Positions 19,274 to 30,750 of a stretch of DNA of 64,000 nt are shown in pieces. Within the stretch, counting starts at the first letter, position 1, and every line of letters begins with the position of its first letter. The DNA lies in the NCBI RefSeq assembly GCF_000188055.2, contig NZ_AEUZ02000001.1, forward strand, positions 1,564,001-1,628,000, read 5' to 3'. The stretch comes from Streptococcus urinalis 2285-97 (lineage in GTDB: Bacteria; Bacillota; Bacilli; Lactobacillales; Streptococcaceae). Both the position numbers and the translations under genes were made by a program. The notes beneath the pieces are model-generated. The model saw only the letters and a program-made list of their open reading frames with translations. It was not told the DNA's origin and did no database searches.

Positions 19274-21662
19274 AATTAGTTTGAAGTACTTTTCGAGGTT
19301 TTGTTCCCTCAGCAGGTCCAATTATTCCTGCTTCTTCTAATTCTTCCATCAATCTTGTAGCTCTATTAAAACCAACTGATAAACGTCGTTGAATCATTGA
19401 GGCACTAGCTTTCTGTGTTTCTAAAACTAAAGCTTTCGCCTCTTCAAATAAAGGATCCCCTTCAGAATTTCCACTTGAACTTTGTCCATTATCATTTTCT
19501 GATACTTCTCCTGGATCAAAACTGTCATCATATTCAGCATCTGCTTGATCTTTTATAAAGTTAACAATACGTTCGACATCATCATCAGAAATAAAGGAAC
19601 CTTGTAGACGGACAGGATGGTTTTCATCAATTGGCTTAAATAGCATATCTCCTCTACCAAGAAGTTTTTCAGCACCATTCTCATCCAATATCGTTCGACT
19701 GTCTGTACCTGATGAAACAGCAAATGCAATACGTGATGGCACATTAGCCTTAATCAAACCAGAAATAACATCAACCGAAGGTCTTTGGGTTGCAAGAATC
19801 ATATGAATCCCTGCTGCACGCGCTTTTTGACCTAAACGAATAATAGCATCTTCAACTTCTTTGCTAGCAACCATCATTAAGTCTGCTAACTCATCAACAA
19901 TAACCACAATTAGTGGTAAAGGTATTTGTTTTTGTTCAGACTTCTTATTGAATTCTTCGACTTTTGCATTGTAACCAGCAATATTACGAACCCCAAAGTG
20001 ACTAAATAATTCATAACGATTTTCCATTTCATAAACCACTTTTTGAAGTGCTTTACTTGCTTTCCTAGGATTTGTAACTACTGGAATTAATAAGTGAGGA
20101 ATATCATTATAGACTGAAAGTTCAACCATTTTAGGATCAACCATTAAGAATTTTACTTGATCAGGCTTAGCTTTCATCAAAATACTAGATATAATACCAT
20201 TAACTGCAACCGATTTACCAGATCCAGTCGAACCAGCTACGAGAAGATGGGGCATTTTGGTTAAATCAAAACTTCTTGCTGTTCCATTAACAGCTTTACC
20301 TAGAGGAACTTCTAACAACTTGTCTGAGGACGTGTTGGATTGTTCCCACAATTCACGGAAAGAAACAGTTGCAATTTCAGAATTAGGAACTTCTATCCCA
20401 ATTAAAGATTTTCCAGGAATAGGTGCTTCAATTCTAACATCTTTAGCAGCTAAGGCTAAGGCTAAATCATCAGCAAGATTTGAAATACGATTAACACGTA
20501 CACCAACAGCTGGTTTTATTTCATATTTTGTTACTGAGGGACCTATTTCTGCTCGTTCAACTTTAACATCAATCCCGAAACTTTTAAATGTATCTTCCAG
20601 AACCTTAATATTTTTACGAACCAAGCTTTTTTCTTTATTTTGATTCTTAGGTTTATCAAGTGTAAACAAATCAAGCGTCGGTAATTTGTAAAGGAGATGT
20701 GATTTTGGTGTGAAATCAACTTCTACTGGTTCGTCATTTAAATCGTCATTGTCCAAGGGCTGAACTTGTTCTTCCAGTTGATTATCAGAATCATATAATG
20801 AATTTCCATCATAAGGCTCTTCTTCCATTTCTGGTTGGTATGAAAAAATTTCAGCTTTTCTTGGTCCATTTTCTTGTTCTAACTGATCTAAATCAACTTC
20901 CAATACCTCACCGGTTTCAGAATCATAATCAGGTAGGGTCTCAGTTAGATTTTTCTCAGCTAATGCCATTTCCTCAGCTCGAAGAGCTTCTTCCATATGC
21001 TTTTCTTCAAGAAGAGCTTTTTTTTCTTCTCGTTTAATAAATCGTTTTTCTTGATGTCTTTGATGCCTTTGATAGAGATTATCACCAATTTTTTTAAAGA
21101 AATCAGTAACATCGTATATATCCCAAGGTGTCATTAAAAATGCACCTAAAAGAATAAATAAGACTCCAATCATATAAGCCCCAATGTTAGAAAATAAGAA
21201 AGAAACTGGTTTATAAATCAATGCACCCAGCATCCCACCACCAGTGAATTGTGTAACTTTAAACTGTCTTATATCTTGGAAAAGTAGTCTAATAGTTGTC
21301 CTAAAAACTTCTTGATTAAGAAAACGGGTTTGTGAGAATAAATAAGCATGCCATTCAATTAATAAACCAATAAATAAGATATTAAAGCCTGTTACAAGAC
21401 CTTCTTGTTTTCTTATCCATTTAAAAGCATAAAGATATATAAAAAGAACAACCATTAAGAGATAAGCTAAATCTCCCACGATAAAACGAAACATATTATA
21501 TGCGGTAACACCAAAAATTCCTAATTTCAAGGCTGCAAAAAAAAGAACAACAGTGATGACTAAAGAAGTTAGCATCCTCTTTATTGCTTTTTGTTTTTCT
21601 AATTCTGCCTTTGTTGGGCGTTTTTTTGATTTTGTACGTTTTTTTGATTGTGTTTTTGCCAT
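19272..21662 (-). CDS. ftsK: DNA translocase FtsK/SpoIIIE
   Basis: Septal DNA pump that clears chromosome termini from the closing septum and activates XerS recombination. The N-terminus has four to five membrane helices (about residues 30-175), then an acidic linker, then the RecA-like motor with Walker A GSTGSGKS (near 480). A winged-helix gamma domain at the C-terminus recognises oriented sequences. The length is 796 residues from the second ATG. That ATG (21660-21662) lies seven bases after an extended -10 box with no ribosome site, so a leaderless mRNA is likely. The first ATG (21668) would lie upstream of the predicted transcript start. Confidence 0.95.
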   Translation of the reverse strand: MAKTQSKKRTKSKKRPTKAELEKQKAIKRMLTSLVITVVLFFAALKLGIFGVTAYNMFRFIVGDLAYLLMVVLFIYLYAFKWIRKQEGLVTGFNILFIGLLIEWHAYLFSQTRFLNQEVFRTTIRLLFQDIRQFKVTQFTGGGMLGALIYKPVSFLFSNIGAYMIGVLFILLGAFLMTPWDIYDVTDFFKKIGDNLYQRHQRHQEKRFIKREEKKALLEEKHMEEALRAEEMALAEKNLTETLPDYDSETGEVLEVDLDQLEQENGPRKAEIFSYQPEMEEEPYDGNSLYDSDNQLEEQVQPLDNDDLNDEPVEVDFTPKSHLLYKLPTLDLFTLDKPKNQNKEKSLVRKNIKVLEDTFKSFGIDVKVERAEIGPSVTKYEIKPAVGVRVNRISNLADDLALALAAKDVRIEAPIPGKSLIGIEVPNSEIATVSFRELWEQSNTSSDKLLEVPLGKAVNGTARSFDLTKMPHLLVAGSTGSGKSVAVNGIISSILMKAKPDQVKFLMVDPKMVELSVYNDIPHLLIPVVTNPRKASKALQKVVYEMENRYELFSHFGVRNIAGYNAKVEEFNKKSEQKQIPLPLIVVIVDELADLMMVASKEVEDAIIRLGQKARAAGIHMILATQRPSVDVISGLIKANVPSRIAFAVSSGTDSRTILDENGAEKLLGRGDMLFKPIDENHPVRLQGSFISDDDVERIVNFIKDQADAEYDDSFDPGEVSENDNGQSSSGNSEGDPLFEEAKALVLETQKASASMIQRRLSVGFNRATRLMEELEEAGIIGPAEGTKPRKVLQTN

Positions 21663-21668
21663 AATCAT

Positions 21669-21677
21669 ATTATAGCA
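21669..21677 (-). promoter_or_regulatory. extended -10 of ftsK
   Basis: TGCTATAAT ending six bases before the ATG at 21662. There is no good -35 box and no Shine-Dalgarno sequence. The upstream neighbour is divergent, so ftsK must be transcribed from here. Confidence 0.55.
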
Positions 21678-21755
21678 TTTTTTAAGAAATTCAGTTAGGC
21701 TTATTCCAGTCTATTATTTTATGGTAGAATATAGAAAAATACTCAAGGAGAAAAT

Positions 21756-22574
21756 ATGAGAAAGAGAAATATACTCTGCTTAATTTTAATAAGTTTTCTA
21801 ACTTTAAGTGCTTGTTCAAAAGCAAAAAACGATGATCCATTTGGTTTTAAAGACTCTAGCTCATCAAAACAAAGTTCTAGTAATTCATCTTCAGAAAAAG
21901 CTGTCAAAAAAGAATATGCCAAAGCCCTAAAAGCTACAAAAGACAAATTCCCACAATTAACGGATAGCGTTACTAATGATGAAGCTCAAGTTGTGTTAAA
22001 GACCAGTAAAGGTGATATCACGATGACATTATTTCCGAAATATGCGCCACTTGCGAGTGAAAATTTCTTAAAACATGCCAAGGATGGATATTATAATGGT
22101 CTATCTTTTCATCGAATCATAAAAGACTTTATGATTCAAACTGGAGATCCAAATGGTGATGGAACTGGCGGAGAATCAATATGGAATGGCAAAAATTCCA
22201 AAATAGACTCTGGTCAAGGTTTTAAAAATGAAATTTCACCTTACTTATACAATATTAGAGGAGCTCTTGCTATGGCAAATACCAGTGCTCCAAGTACAAA
22301 TGGTAGTCAATTTTATATCAATCAAAATTCACAAGATCAAAGTAAAAATCTATCAACTGATTCATTTCCAAAACCTATTATTGACGCCTACAAAAAAGGA
22401 GGAAATCCTTCTTTAGATGGTGGTTATACCGTTTTTGGACAAGTAACAAAAGGGATGGATGTCGTTGATAGTATTGCTTCAGTTGAAGTAGACTCTGCTG
22501 ACAAACCAAAAGATGATATCAAAATCAATAGTGTTGAAATAGTTAAAGATTACACGTTTAAAGATAAAAACTAA
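21756..22574 (+). CDS. cyclophilin-type peptidyl-prolyl isomerase lipoprotein
   Basis: Surface lipoprotein with a signal peptide and lipobox LSAC (Cys20), a Ser/Lys-rich spacer (about 21-60), and a cyclophilin domain (about 70-262) with the blocks SFHRIIKDFMIQTGDP and GALAMANT. It catalyses cis-trans isomerisation of Xaa-Pro bonds and probably helps fold exported proteins, as SlrA does in pneumococcus. The length of 272 residues is normal. AAGGAG precedes the ATG. It lies between ftsK and the mts operon, like its S. pyogenes counterpart. Confidence 0.93.
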   Translation: MRKRNILCLILISFLTLSACSKAKNDDPFGFKDSSSSKQSSSNSSSEKAVKKEYAKALKATKDKFPQLTDSVTNDEAQVVLKTSKGDITMTLFPKYAPLASENFLKHAKDGYYNGLSFHRIIKDFMIQTGDPNGDGTGGESIWNGKNSKIDSGQGFKNEISPYLYNIRGALAMANTSAPSTNGSQFYINQNSQDQSKNLSTDSFPKPIIDAYKKGGNPSLDGGYTVFGQVTKGMDVVDSIASVEVDSADKPKDDIKINSVEIVKDYTFKDKN

Positions 22575-22602
22575 AAAAAGACATCATTTAGATGTCTTTT
22601 TT
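22575..22602. terminator. bidirectional terminator, cyclophilin / mtsC
   Basis: AAAAAGACATC-ATTTA-GATGTCTTTTTT between two convergent genes. Confidence 0.8.
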
Positions 22603-23429
22603 GTTCGTTTCGAAAATTTTTGTTTTGGCGAAATAAAAAAACTGATTAAAAATAAGGAGGCAGCAGTTAATACAATTGAAGAACCAGCTGCTATATTAAA
22701 AGTGTAACCAATATACAGACCTAGTACTGAACTAAAAGCTCCTAATGAAGCTGAAATCAACAGCATTGTTTTTAAGTTATTAGCATATAGATAAGCTGTT
22801 GCAGCAGGAGTAATTAGCATAGCGACAATCAAAATAGTCCCAACACTTTGCATCGCTGTAACAGATACAAGTGTCAGAAGCATCATTAACAAATAATGAT
22901 AAAAAGAAACAGGTACTCCCATAGACTTTGCTAAGATTGGATCAAATGAAGTCAACAGTAACTCTTTAAAGAATAAAAAGATGATTGCCAATACAACAAT
23001 TGAAACACCAATAGTTATCCATTTATCGCTATCTTGAACTGCTAAAATATTACCAAATAAAATATGGAATAAATCAGTTGAACTATTAGCAACTCCTATT
23101 AATATTACACCTAATGCTAAGAATGAACTAAAGGTTATCCCAATTGCTGTATCTCCTTTAATCACGCTATTCTCTTTAATAAAAGTAATAATGATTGATG
23201 CCAACACACCAAAGAAAATAGCACCAATAAAAAAATTAATACCTAAAATAAAAGATAAAGCAACCCCTGGTAAAACAGCGTGAGAAATAGCATCTCCCAT
23301 TAAGGACATTGATCTTAAAATAATAAAACAACCAACAACACCTGAAACAATTCCAATAATTAAGGCCGTTATGAGAGCATTTTGAACAAAATGATATTGT
23401 GATAATGCTTGGAAAAATTTAAAATACAT
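22584..23429 (-). CDS. mtsC: Mn/Fe ABC transporter, membrane subunit
   Basis: ABC-3 family permease of the Mts manganese/iron/zinc importer, 281 residues with about eight helices. The conserved GDAISHAVLPGVALS loop contacts the ATPase. The start at MYFKFFQ is preceded by AAAGGGAT inside the last codons of mtsB; an earlier in-frame start overlaps mtsB more. Last gene of mtsABC. Confidence 0.93.
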   Translation of the reverse strand: MYFKFFQALSQYHFVQNALITALIIGIVSGVVGCFIILRSMSLMGDAISHAVLPGVALSFILGINFFIGAIFFGVLASIIITFIKENSVIKGDTAIGITFSSFLALGVILIGVANSSTDLFHILFGNILAVQDSDKWITIGVSIVVLAIIFLFFKELLLTSFDPILAKSMGVPVSFYHYLLMMLLTLVSVTAMQSVGTILIVAMLITPAATAYLYANNLKTMLLISASLGAFSSVLGLYIGYTFNIAAGSSIVLTAASLFLISFFISPKQKFSKRTKKTSK

Positions 23430-23433
23430 TTTA

Positions 23434-24150
23434 CTAATCCCTTTCAATCAGTCGGTGTCGACCATAAGCTTTTTCTAATTGATGCTTTGTAAAAATTGTC
23501 TCTACAGGTCCATAAGCAATTAATGTTTTATTTAGGAGCATAATTTTATCGAAATAATCTTCAACTTTATTAAGATCATGATGAACAATCAAAATTGTTT
23601 TGCCTTCTTTTTTTAATTCTTTTAACAAAGACATGATGATTGATTCACTAACAGAATCTATCCCAACAAAGGGTTCATCAAGAAAAATAAGTGAGGCTTC
23701 TTGAATTAAACATCTTGCAACCAACATTCTTTGAAATTGTCCACCAGAAAGTGCCTTAATTGGCCTACTTTCAAAGCCTTCAAGTCCAACTTTTTGCAAA
23801 ACTTTTTTTACTTTTTCATATTCTTTTTTCTTAGGACCTTTAAATAATCCTAATTTGGCATAAGTTCCAAGAGCTACACATTCTTTAACAGTGATTGGAA
23901 AATTCATATCAATTTGACTACGTTGTTCGACATAAGCAACTTCATGTTTTAATGTTTGATTTTGTTTACCATTAATATGAATAACCCCACTATAATCAAT
24001 TAATTGCATTAGTGCTTTTAAAAATGTTGATTTTCCAGCTCCATTTGGTCCAATTAAACCTATAATAGCAGGCTCATCAATTTTTACAGAAATATCTTCA
24101 AGCACATTCTCATCATCATAAGCTACAGATAAATGTTTTGTTTCTATCAT
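23434..24150 (-). CDS. mtsB: Mn/Fe ABC transporter, ATPase subunit
   Basis: Energises the Mts importer. Walker A GPNGAGKS is at residues 34-41, the signature is ALSGGQFQR, and Walker B is LIFLDEP. I start at MIETKHLS, which has GAGGAG upstream. It lies between the binding lipoprotein MtsA and the permease MtsC. Confidence 0.95.
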   Translation of the reverse strand: MIETKHLSVAYDDENVLEDISVKIDEPAIIGLIGPNGAGKSTFLKALMQLIDYSGVIHINGKQNQTLKHEVAYVEQRSQIDMNFPITVKECVALGTYAKLGLFKGPKKKEYEKVKKVLQKVGLEGFESRPIKALSGGQFQRMLVARCLIQEASLIFLDEPFVGIDSVSESIIMSLLKELKKEGKTILIVHHDLNKVEDYFDKIMLLNKTLIAYGPVETIFTKHQLEKAYGRHRLIERD

Positions 24151-24206
24151 TTTTCTCCTCAATATAAACAAAGCACAACACTTTTGAGGTTGTTGTGCCT
24201 GTTACT

Positions 24207-25139
24207 TTATTTTGATAATCCTTCAGCAATTTTGTCTAAATTCCATTTCATCATAGCATAGTAGCTATCCCCTTTTTGACCTTTTTTAGCAATTGAATCT
24301 GTGAAGATTTCAGCATAAATTGGAATACCACTATCTTTTGAAACAGCTTTCATCGGTCTTTTATCAACACTAGATTCTACAAATAAAGCTGATGGTTTTG
24401 TTGCTTTCAATTTTTCAACAAGTGATGAAATTTGATCTGGAGTTCCTTCTTCTTCAGTATTAATTTCCCATATATAAGCAGATGGCACACCATAAGCTTT
24501 TGAGAAGTATTTGAAGCAACCTTCACTTGTTACAATTAACTTTTTGTTAGCTGGAATAGCATTGAATTTTGATTTAGCTTCTTTATCTAGTTTTTCAAGT
24601 TTAGCAATATAAGCTTTAGCTTTTTTGTGATAAAATGCCTTATTCTTAGGGTCTTTTCGACTTAATTGTTTTTCAATATTTTTAGCATAAATCATTCCAT
24701 TTTCAAGGTTCAACCATGCATGGGGGTCTTCTTTTCCTTTTCCAGACTGACCTTCAAGGTAAATTACTTTGATACCATCACTGACTGCAAAATAATCTTT
24801 GTTCTTTGTTTTTTTAGCATTTTTGACTAACTTAGTAAACCACGCATGACCACCATCTTCTAAATTAACACCATTATAAAAAATTAAATCAGCAGAACTT
24901 GTCTTTTCAACATCTTCTGGTAATGGTTCATATTCATGTGGGTCTTTACCTACTGGTACAATACTATGCAATTGAATTTTATTTCCTGCAATATTTTTTG
25001 TAATATCAGCAATGATTGAGTTAGTCGCAACAACTTGCAACTTATCATTTTTCATCTTACTTGCATTACTACTACTACATGCTACTAACAGTATTGTTGC
25101 TAGAAACAAACTAAAGACAATACTTATTTTCTTTTTCAT
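24207..25139 (-). CDS. mtsA: Mn/Fe-binding lipoprotein of the Mts ABC transporter
   Basis: Cluster A-I metal-binding lipoprotein (LraI family), 310 residues. The lipobox is LVAC (Cys21). Metal ligands are recognisable as His in DPHEYEP and in DPHAWLN, a Glu in the WEINTEEEG region, and an Asp in [10 protein letters not shown]. It delivers Mn and Fe to MtsBC; homologues also act in adhesion and virulence. It is read away from mtsR, which should repress it when metal is abundant. Confidence 0.95.
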   Translation of the reverse strand: MKKKISIVFSLFLATILLVACSSSNASKMKNDKLQVVATNSIIADITKNIAGNKIQLHSIVPVGKDPHEYEPLPEDVEKTSSADLIFYNGVNLEDGGHAWFTKLVKNAKKTKNKDYFAVSDGIKVIYLEGQSGKGKEDPHAWLNLENGMIYAKNIEKQLSRKDPKNKAFYHKKAKAYIAKLEKLDKEAKSKFNAIPANKKLIVTSEGCFKYFSKAYGVPSAYIWEINTEEEGTPDQISSLVEKLKATKPSALFVESSVDKRPMKAVSKDSGIPIYAEIFTDSIAKKGQKGDSYYAMMKWNLDKIAEGLSK

Positions 25140-25164
25140 TCCCTAAATCTCCTTAATGATAATT

Positions 25165-25192
25165 ATTATAAAAAATTAAGTATAGTTAAATA
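25165..25192 (-). promoter_or_regulatory. mtsA promoter with possible MtsR operator
   Basis: TATAAT at 25165-25170 reads toward mtsA. It overlaps an imperfect palindrome around ATTAAGTATAGTTAAAT, the kind of AT-rich dyad bound by SloR/MtsR-type DtxR regulators. The site is inferred from position and symmetry. Confidence 0.45.
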
Positions 25193-25246
25193 TGATATAA
25201 GGATATATTAAAATAATAAGTTTGTCAACTATTTTCGAGAAATTTT

Positions 25247-25255
25247 TGATATAAT
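25247..25255 (+). promoter_or_regulatory. extended -10 of mtsR
   Basis: TGATATAAT, 32 bases ahead of the mtsR start codon. Confidence 0.5.
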
Positions 25256-25286
25256 ATTTTTAGAAAATATTAGAAAGGCTAACTTT

Positions 25287-25937
25287 ATGACGCCTAATAA
25301 AGAAGATTATCTCAAATGTATTCACGAACTTGGAGAACATAATCAAAAGATTAGCAACAAAAAAATTGCTGAAAAAATGGGAGTATCTGCTCCAGCAGTA
25401 TCCGAAATGATAAAAAAAATAATCCAACAAGAGTGGATCGTAAAAGATAGACAAAAAGGATATTATCTAACTGAAAAAGGAAGACAGCTTGTTTCCAATC
25501 TTTATCGCAAACATCGTCTTCTTGAAATCTTTTTAATTAACCACCTTCATTACTCTGCTGAGGAAGTTCATCAAGAAGCTGAAGTATTAGAGCATACCGT
25601 TTCAGATATTTTTGTTGACAGATTAGAAGAAAGTCTTCATTTTCCAAGATTTTGTCCACATGGTGGTACTATTCCTAGGAAAAATCAAGAATTAGTTGAA
25701 ATTAATCATACAACTCTCAAATCAATAACAGAAACTGGTGATTATCGTTTAAGTCGTGTGCACGATGAGTATGGTTTACTACATTATATGGAGACTCATA
25801 ACATGACAGTTGGCATGACCTTCTCTCTTACTCATATTGACTCCTATGCTGAAACTTATACTATTAAATATCCCAAACACGAATTAGCCATTCCTGCTCA
25901 TATTGCAGAACAATTTTATGTTACAAAAAAACACTAA
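25287..25937 (+). CDS. mtsR: DtxR-family metalloregulator MtsR
   Basis: Manganese/iron-dependent repressor, 216 residues: N-terminal winged helix (about 1-65, with APAVSEMIKKI as the recognition helix), a metal-binding dimerisation domain with the Glu/His cluster EAEVLEHTVSD, and a C-terminal FeoA/SH3-like domain. AGAAAGG precedes the ATG. It is divergent from mtsABC, the expected target, across a 147-base region. Confidence 0.93.
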   Translation: MTPNKEDYLKCIHELGEHNQKISNKKIAEKMGVSAPAVSEMIKKIIQQEWIVKDRQKGYYLTEKGRQLVSNLYRKHRLLEIFLINHLHYSAEEVHQEAEVLEHTVSDIFVDRLEESLHFPRFCPHGGTIPRKNQELVEINHTTLKSITETGDYRLSRVHDEYGLLHYMETHNMTVGMTFSLTHIDSYAETYTIKYPKHELAIPAHIAEQFYVTKKH

Positions 25938-25957
25938 TCAGATTTAGTGTTTTTTTA
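25925..25957. terminator. bidirectional terminator, mtsR / mtnN
   Basis: AACACTAA ... TTAGTGTT stem with A- and T-runs between the convergent genes. Confidence 0.8.
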
Positions 25958-26641
25958 TTCATTCAAAAAATCGAGTAACATTTTTGCTGACTCTCTACCA
26001 GCTTCAATAATAAAGTCATCAAAAGTAATATTGGCATCATGTGCAGCAGTGTCGCTCATCGCTCTAATCACAATAAAAGGTAAATTTAAAGCTGTGGCAG
26101 CTTGTGCGATGGCTGCCCCCTCCATCTCAACTGCCAATACAGTTGGAAAATAGGATTTTATCAAATCAATCTTATCCTGTCCTGCAATAAAACTATCTCC
26201 GGTCGCAATTAAGCCATTATGACTTGTTTTGTGGGATTTATCAAGAACATTTTTAAACTTATTAATAAAGGCTTTATCAGACTGAAAAAACAGAGGTTGC
26301 ATTGACATTTGTCCATAGTCATAACCAAATGCTGTTAAATCCACATCATGGTATACAAGTTTTTCTGCTAAAACAACGTCTCCAATTGAGATTCCTTCGG
26401 CAACAGCGCCAGCTGATCCAGTGTTGATAACTGCTTCAACCTTAAATTGATTTGCTAATAGAGCTACTGACATAGCTGACATAACTTTACCTACACCCGA
26501 TTGCACTAAGACAACTTCATGATTCCCTAATTGCCCAGTATAATACGTTCTGCCTAAAACGGAAACTTCCTTTTGATTTTTTAAATGTTCAACCAAGAAA
26601 ACCAACTCTTGTTCCATGGCTGCAATAATTCCAATTTTCAT
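25955..26641 (-). CDS. mtnN: 5'-methylthioadenosine/S-adenosylhomocysteine nucleosidase
   Basis: Hydrolyses MTA and SAH to adenine plus methylthioribose or S-ribosylhomocysteine, feeding LuxS. It is 228 residues, with the purine-nucleosidase signature NTGSAGAV and the active-site AVEMEGAAIAQ and SDTA segments. It is last in the glmU-nudix-macP-mtnN run, which is conserved in streptococci. Confidence 0.96.
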   Translation of the reverse strand: MKIGIIAAMEQELVFLVEHLKNQKEVSVLGRTYYTGQLGNHEVVLVQSGVGKVMSAMSVALLANQFKVEAVINTGSAGAVAEGISIGDVVLAEKLVYHDVDLTAFGYDYGQMSMQPLFFQSDKAFINKFKNVLDKSHKTSHNGLIATGDSFIAGQDKIDLIKSYFPTVLAVEMEGAAIAQAATALNLPFIVIRAMSDTAAHDANITFDDFIIEAGRESAKMLLDFLNE

Positions 26642-26650
26642 TTTTTCTTC

Positions 26651-26926
26651 CTATAGGTTAAATACTGCATAAACTAACAGTGCAATAAGAACAATTAAGG
26701 CAATTAAAATAAGATTTAATTTCGATTGAAATGCACTACGCTTTGCATTTTCGATACGACGACTCTTATAAATAATTTCTCGATCATTATCGTCATCAAT
26801 CATGTCATCATCTATTAATTGACTAGTGGGTATAATTTTGGTTTCTTGATCATCTTCAAAATAATCATATTGATCCTGATGTTTTGAAGCTTCAATCATT
26901 TCATCCGTTAACAATGGTTTTCCCAT
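26651..26926 (-). CDS. macP: MacP, membrane cofactor of a class A penicillin-binding protein
   Basis: 91-residue protein starting MGKPLLTDEMIE, with an acidic cytoplasmic N-terminus and one C-terminal transmembrane helix (about 68-90). The opening sequence, topology and position between the nudix gene and mtnN match pneumococcal MacP, which is phosphorylated by the Ser/Thr kinase StkP and activates PBP2a. The identification rests on my memory of that protein. The Thr in KIIPTSQ is a candidate phosphosite by analogy only. Confidence 0.75.
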   Translation of the reverse strand: MGKPLLTDEMIEASKHQDQYDYFEDDQETKIIPTSQLIDDDMIDDDNDREIIYKSRRIENAKRSAFQSKLNLILIALIVLIALLVYAVFNL

Positions 26927-26928
26927 CC

Positions 26929-27480
26929 TTATTCACCCCCTTTGTTTAAAGCATAGTATTGTAGCGCAATGATTGTTTTAGCATCTTGAATAGAACCTGT
27001 TCTAACTAGTTCCATACACTCAGAGTAACTGAATTCAAGCAATTCTAAGACTTCATCCTCATCTTGTGGCCTAGGGTTAGGTACTTTTTTCAATTGTTTT
27101 GCTTGAAAGAGTTTTATTTTCTCATTACAAAAACCTAAAGCTGTATAAAATTCATGAATGAGCTCTAACTGTCCTGTGTAGCCAGTCTCTTCTTCAAGTT
27201 CTCTTAAAGCAGCAGACTCTTCTGAACCATTTTCACCAATTTCTAACTTTCCAGCTGGAATTTCATAAGAAATTTTTTCAATTGCTTTTCGATATTGTTT
27301 AACCAATATGATTTTATTTTCAGGGGTTACAGCTAGTACTGCAACAGCGCCGTTATGAAAAACAAGTTCTCTTCTGGCTTGACCCAGACCATTTGGCAGT
27401 TCAACTTGATCGACTGCTACTTTAATAATATGACCATCAAAAATGGGTTCTCGGTGTAATGTCTTTTCTTCAAAATCCAA
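26929..27480 (-). CDS. Nudix hydrolase, ADP-ribose pyrophosphatase type
   Basis: Hydrolyses ADP-ribose or related nucleoside diphosphates. The Nudix box starts at GENGSEESAALREL and continues into EEETGY, complete with the REx2EE catalytic core. 183 residues, close to YqkG/NudF homologues. The stop is two bases from the macP start, and glmU ends 17 bases upstream, so it is in the glmU operon. Confidence 0.92.
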   Translation of the reverse strand: MDFEEKTLHREPIFDGHIIKVAVDQVELPNGLGQARRELVFHNGAVAVLAVTPENKIILVKQYRKAIEKISYEIPAGKLEIGENGSEESAALRELEEETGYTGQLELIHEFYTALGFCNEKIKLFQAKQLKKVPNPRPQDEDEVLELLEFSYSECMELVRTGSIQDAKTIIALQYYALNKGGE

Positions 27481-27497
27481 AATACTACCTCTACTTC

Positions 27498-28907
<1,410 letters not shown>

Positions 28908-29028
28908 TCAACGATTAAAATAGAATGCTCTATTGAGTTCCTTTCCGTTACAAACAATCTTTTCTATAATAAATTCGCCACTTATTATACCATATTTTAG
29001 ACGAAATTGCTGATATGATGGGAGAACT

Positions 29029-29061
29029 AAAAGAAGTTAGATCAGAATCTAACTTCTTTTT
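29029..29061 (-). terminator. terminator after the Gfo/Idh gene
   Basis: AAGAAGTTAGAT ... ATCTAACTTCTT long stem overlapping the last codons of the oxidoreductase; U-rich on the minus strand. Confidence 0.75.
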
Positions 29062-30023
29062 GACATGGATTTTACAGCTTGATCTAAGACATCCATTACA
29101 ATTTTACTATGTTCTAAAGCTTTAGAAGCCTTATCAAAATCATGGTGAGAGATTATCTCTTCAAAAACTAGGAATTCTTCATACATTCGATGTTGAGGTT
29201 GATTTTCTTGAACAATCGTTTCATTGCCACTATTTAAAATCTCTCGTAGCTCTGGTATCTCATTTGTCGGACCCAAAATAGCTAATGACCCTTTATTCCC
29301 TTGAATAGTTGATTTCACTTCAGCACTACAATCTTTGGCACCAATACAAACAGCCTTAAATTGGTCATAGTCTAGTACTAAAATTCCTGATGTATCTACT
29401 TGTTTTTCAATATTAGCTAAATAGTGAACTGTCTTAGGTTTCCCAAAAAGACCCACCATGAGATGAATATTATAAATATTCAGATCTCTTAGGGCTCCGC
29501 CTCCTTTTGTCGCATCAAATGCTGGTGCAATTTCACCTTTTTTGAAGGCATCATAACGTGATGAATATTGGGAATAATTACATTCAACAATCTTTATCTC
29601 ACCAAGTTTACCAAGATTTTCTTTGATATATTTAAAATTTCCCAAGTACTGATTAGTAATGGCCTCTAAAAGTATTAATTGGTTTTCAGTAGCAATCGAT
29701 ATTAACTGATCTAACTCATAAGCTTCAAGTGTAAAAGGTTTTTCACAAATAACATGTTTTCCAGCAAGAAGTGCCCTTTTTGCTGTTTCAAAATGAAGAT
29801 GATTTGGTACTGCAACATAGACTGTATCCACCTCTGGACTGTCTAGTACTTTGTCAAGTGAATCCGTAGCAAAATCAATTTGAAATGATTGCGCTAGCTC
29901 ATTTGCTTGTTCAATACTTCTTTTTGTTGAAACAATTGCTGCTAATTCAATGCCTTCTATTTTTTTTAAAACGGGTAAAACTTCGTGTACGATTTTACCC
30001 GTCCCGATAATTGCTAATTTCAT
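29049..30023 (-). CDS. Gfo/Idh/MocA-family oxidoreductase
   Basis: NAD(P)-dependent oxidoreductase of unknown substrate, 324 residues. The Rossmann motif is at the N-terminus (AIIGTGKIV), and the family's EKP motif (CEKPF) is near residue 96. The C-terminal sugar-binding-like domain holds a GGGALRDLNIYNIH segment with the probable catalytic His. Together with the adjacent SDR and Tad2-domain genes it forms a same-strand cluster. Confidence 0.88.
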   Translation of the reverse strand: MKLAIIGTGKIVHEVLPVLKKIEGIELAAIVSTKRSIEQANELAQSFQIDFATDSLDKVLDSPEVDTVYVAVPNHLHFETAKRALLAGKHVICEKPFTLEAYELDQLISIATENQLILLEAITNQYLGNFKYIKENLGKLGEIKIVECNYSQYSSRYDAFKKGEIAPAFDATKGGGALRDLNIYNIHLMVGLFGKPKTVHYLANIEKQVDTSGILVLDYDQFKAVCIGAKDCSAEVKSTIQGNKGSLAILGPTNEIPELREILNSGNETIVQENQPQHRMYEEFLVFEEIISHHDFDKASKALEHSKIVMDVLDQAVKSMSKRS

Positions 30024-30048
30024 AGATAAATTCCTTTATTTTAAAACG

Positions 30049-30750
30049 TTATTTTAGGCTCCAACCACCGTCTACTTTAATAATTTCACCTTGTAAGGCA
30101 CTTGCTTTACCCGAAGCCAAAAATAATGTTAATTCTGCTATTTCATCTGGCATAATCCATCGTTTTATAGGCGTCTGATCAGCCACCCATTCGGCTAATC
30201 CACCAGGTTCAAAATCAGATGCTGTCATCCCCGTTCTAACAGCACCTGGCGCTATTCCAAAAACTTGTATCCCATCGGCAGCATAATCAAGTGCAATCTG
30301 TTTTGTCAATCCAGCAAGAGCATGCTTTGAAGTTGTATAGGCTGCACCACCTCCACCTGCTAAAAAGCTGGCAATAGAACACATATTGATAATGATACCT
30401 TCTTGTTTTGAAATCATTTTTGGTAGATAGTACTGTATCGTTTTGAAAACAGTATAAACATTAGTAGACATCATATTTTCAAAATCTGTAAATGGCATTT
30501 CCAGAAGAGGTTTGTACTCATCTAATATTCCAGCAGTATTGCATAAAACTGAAACTTCAGGTAACCATTCAAATAAGATAGATAAGTTATGATTTAAATC
30601 TAACTGAAGAAAGTGAATCGCATCAGGTAAATCTAATACTGGATTTTTATCTACACCATAAACATCAAAACCATTTTGAGCAAGTTGTATTGCCTGTGAT
30701 TTTCCAATACCAGAAGCAACTCCAGTAACTAAAGCCTTTTTTAAAGTCAT
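30049..30750 (-). CDS. short-chain dehydrogenase/reductase
   Basis: NAD(P)H-dependent SDR, about 233 residues. The cofactor motif TGVASGIG is near the N-terminus, and the catalytic pair is in YTTSK (Tyr and Lys). The tail ends KVDGGWSLK, typical of the family. FabG-like in length, but the true substrate is unknown. I start at the ATG that overlaps the upstream Tad2-domain stop (ATGA, 30747-30750); a longer start five codons up is less likely. Confidence 0.87.
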   Translation of the reverse strand: MTLKKALVTGVASGIGKSQAIQLAQNGFDVYGVDKNPVLDLPDAIHFLQLDLNHNLSILFEWLPEVSVLCNTAGILDEYKPLLEMPFTDFENMMSTNVYTVFKTIQYYLPKMISKQEGIIINMCSIASFLAGGGGAAYTTSKHALAGLTKQIALDYAADGIQVFGIAPGAVRTGMTASDFEPGGLAEWVADQTPIKRWIMPDEIAELTLFLASGKASALQGEIIKVDGGWSLK

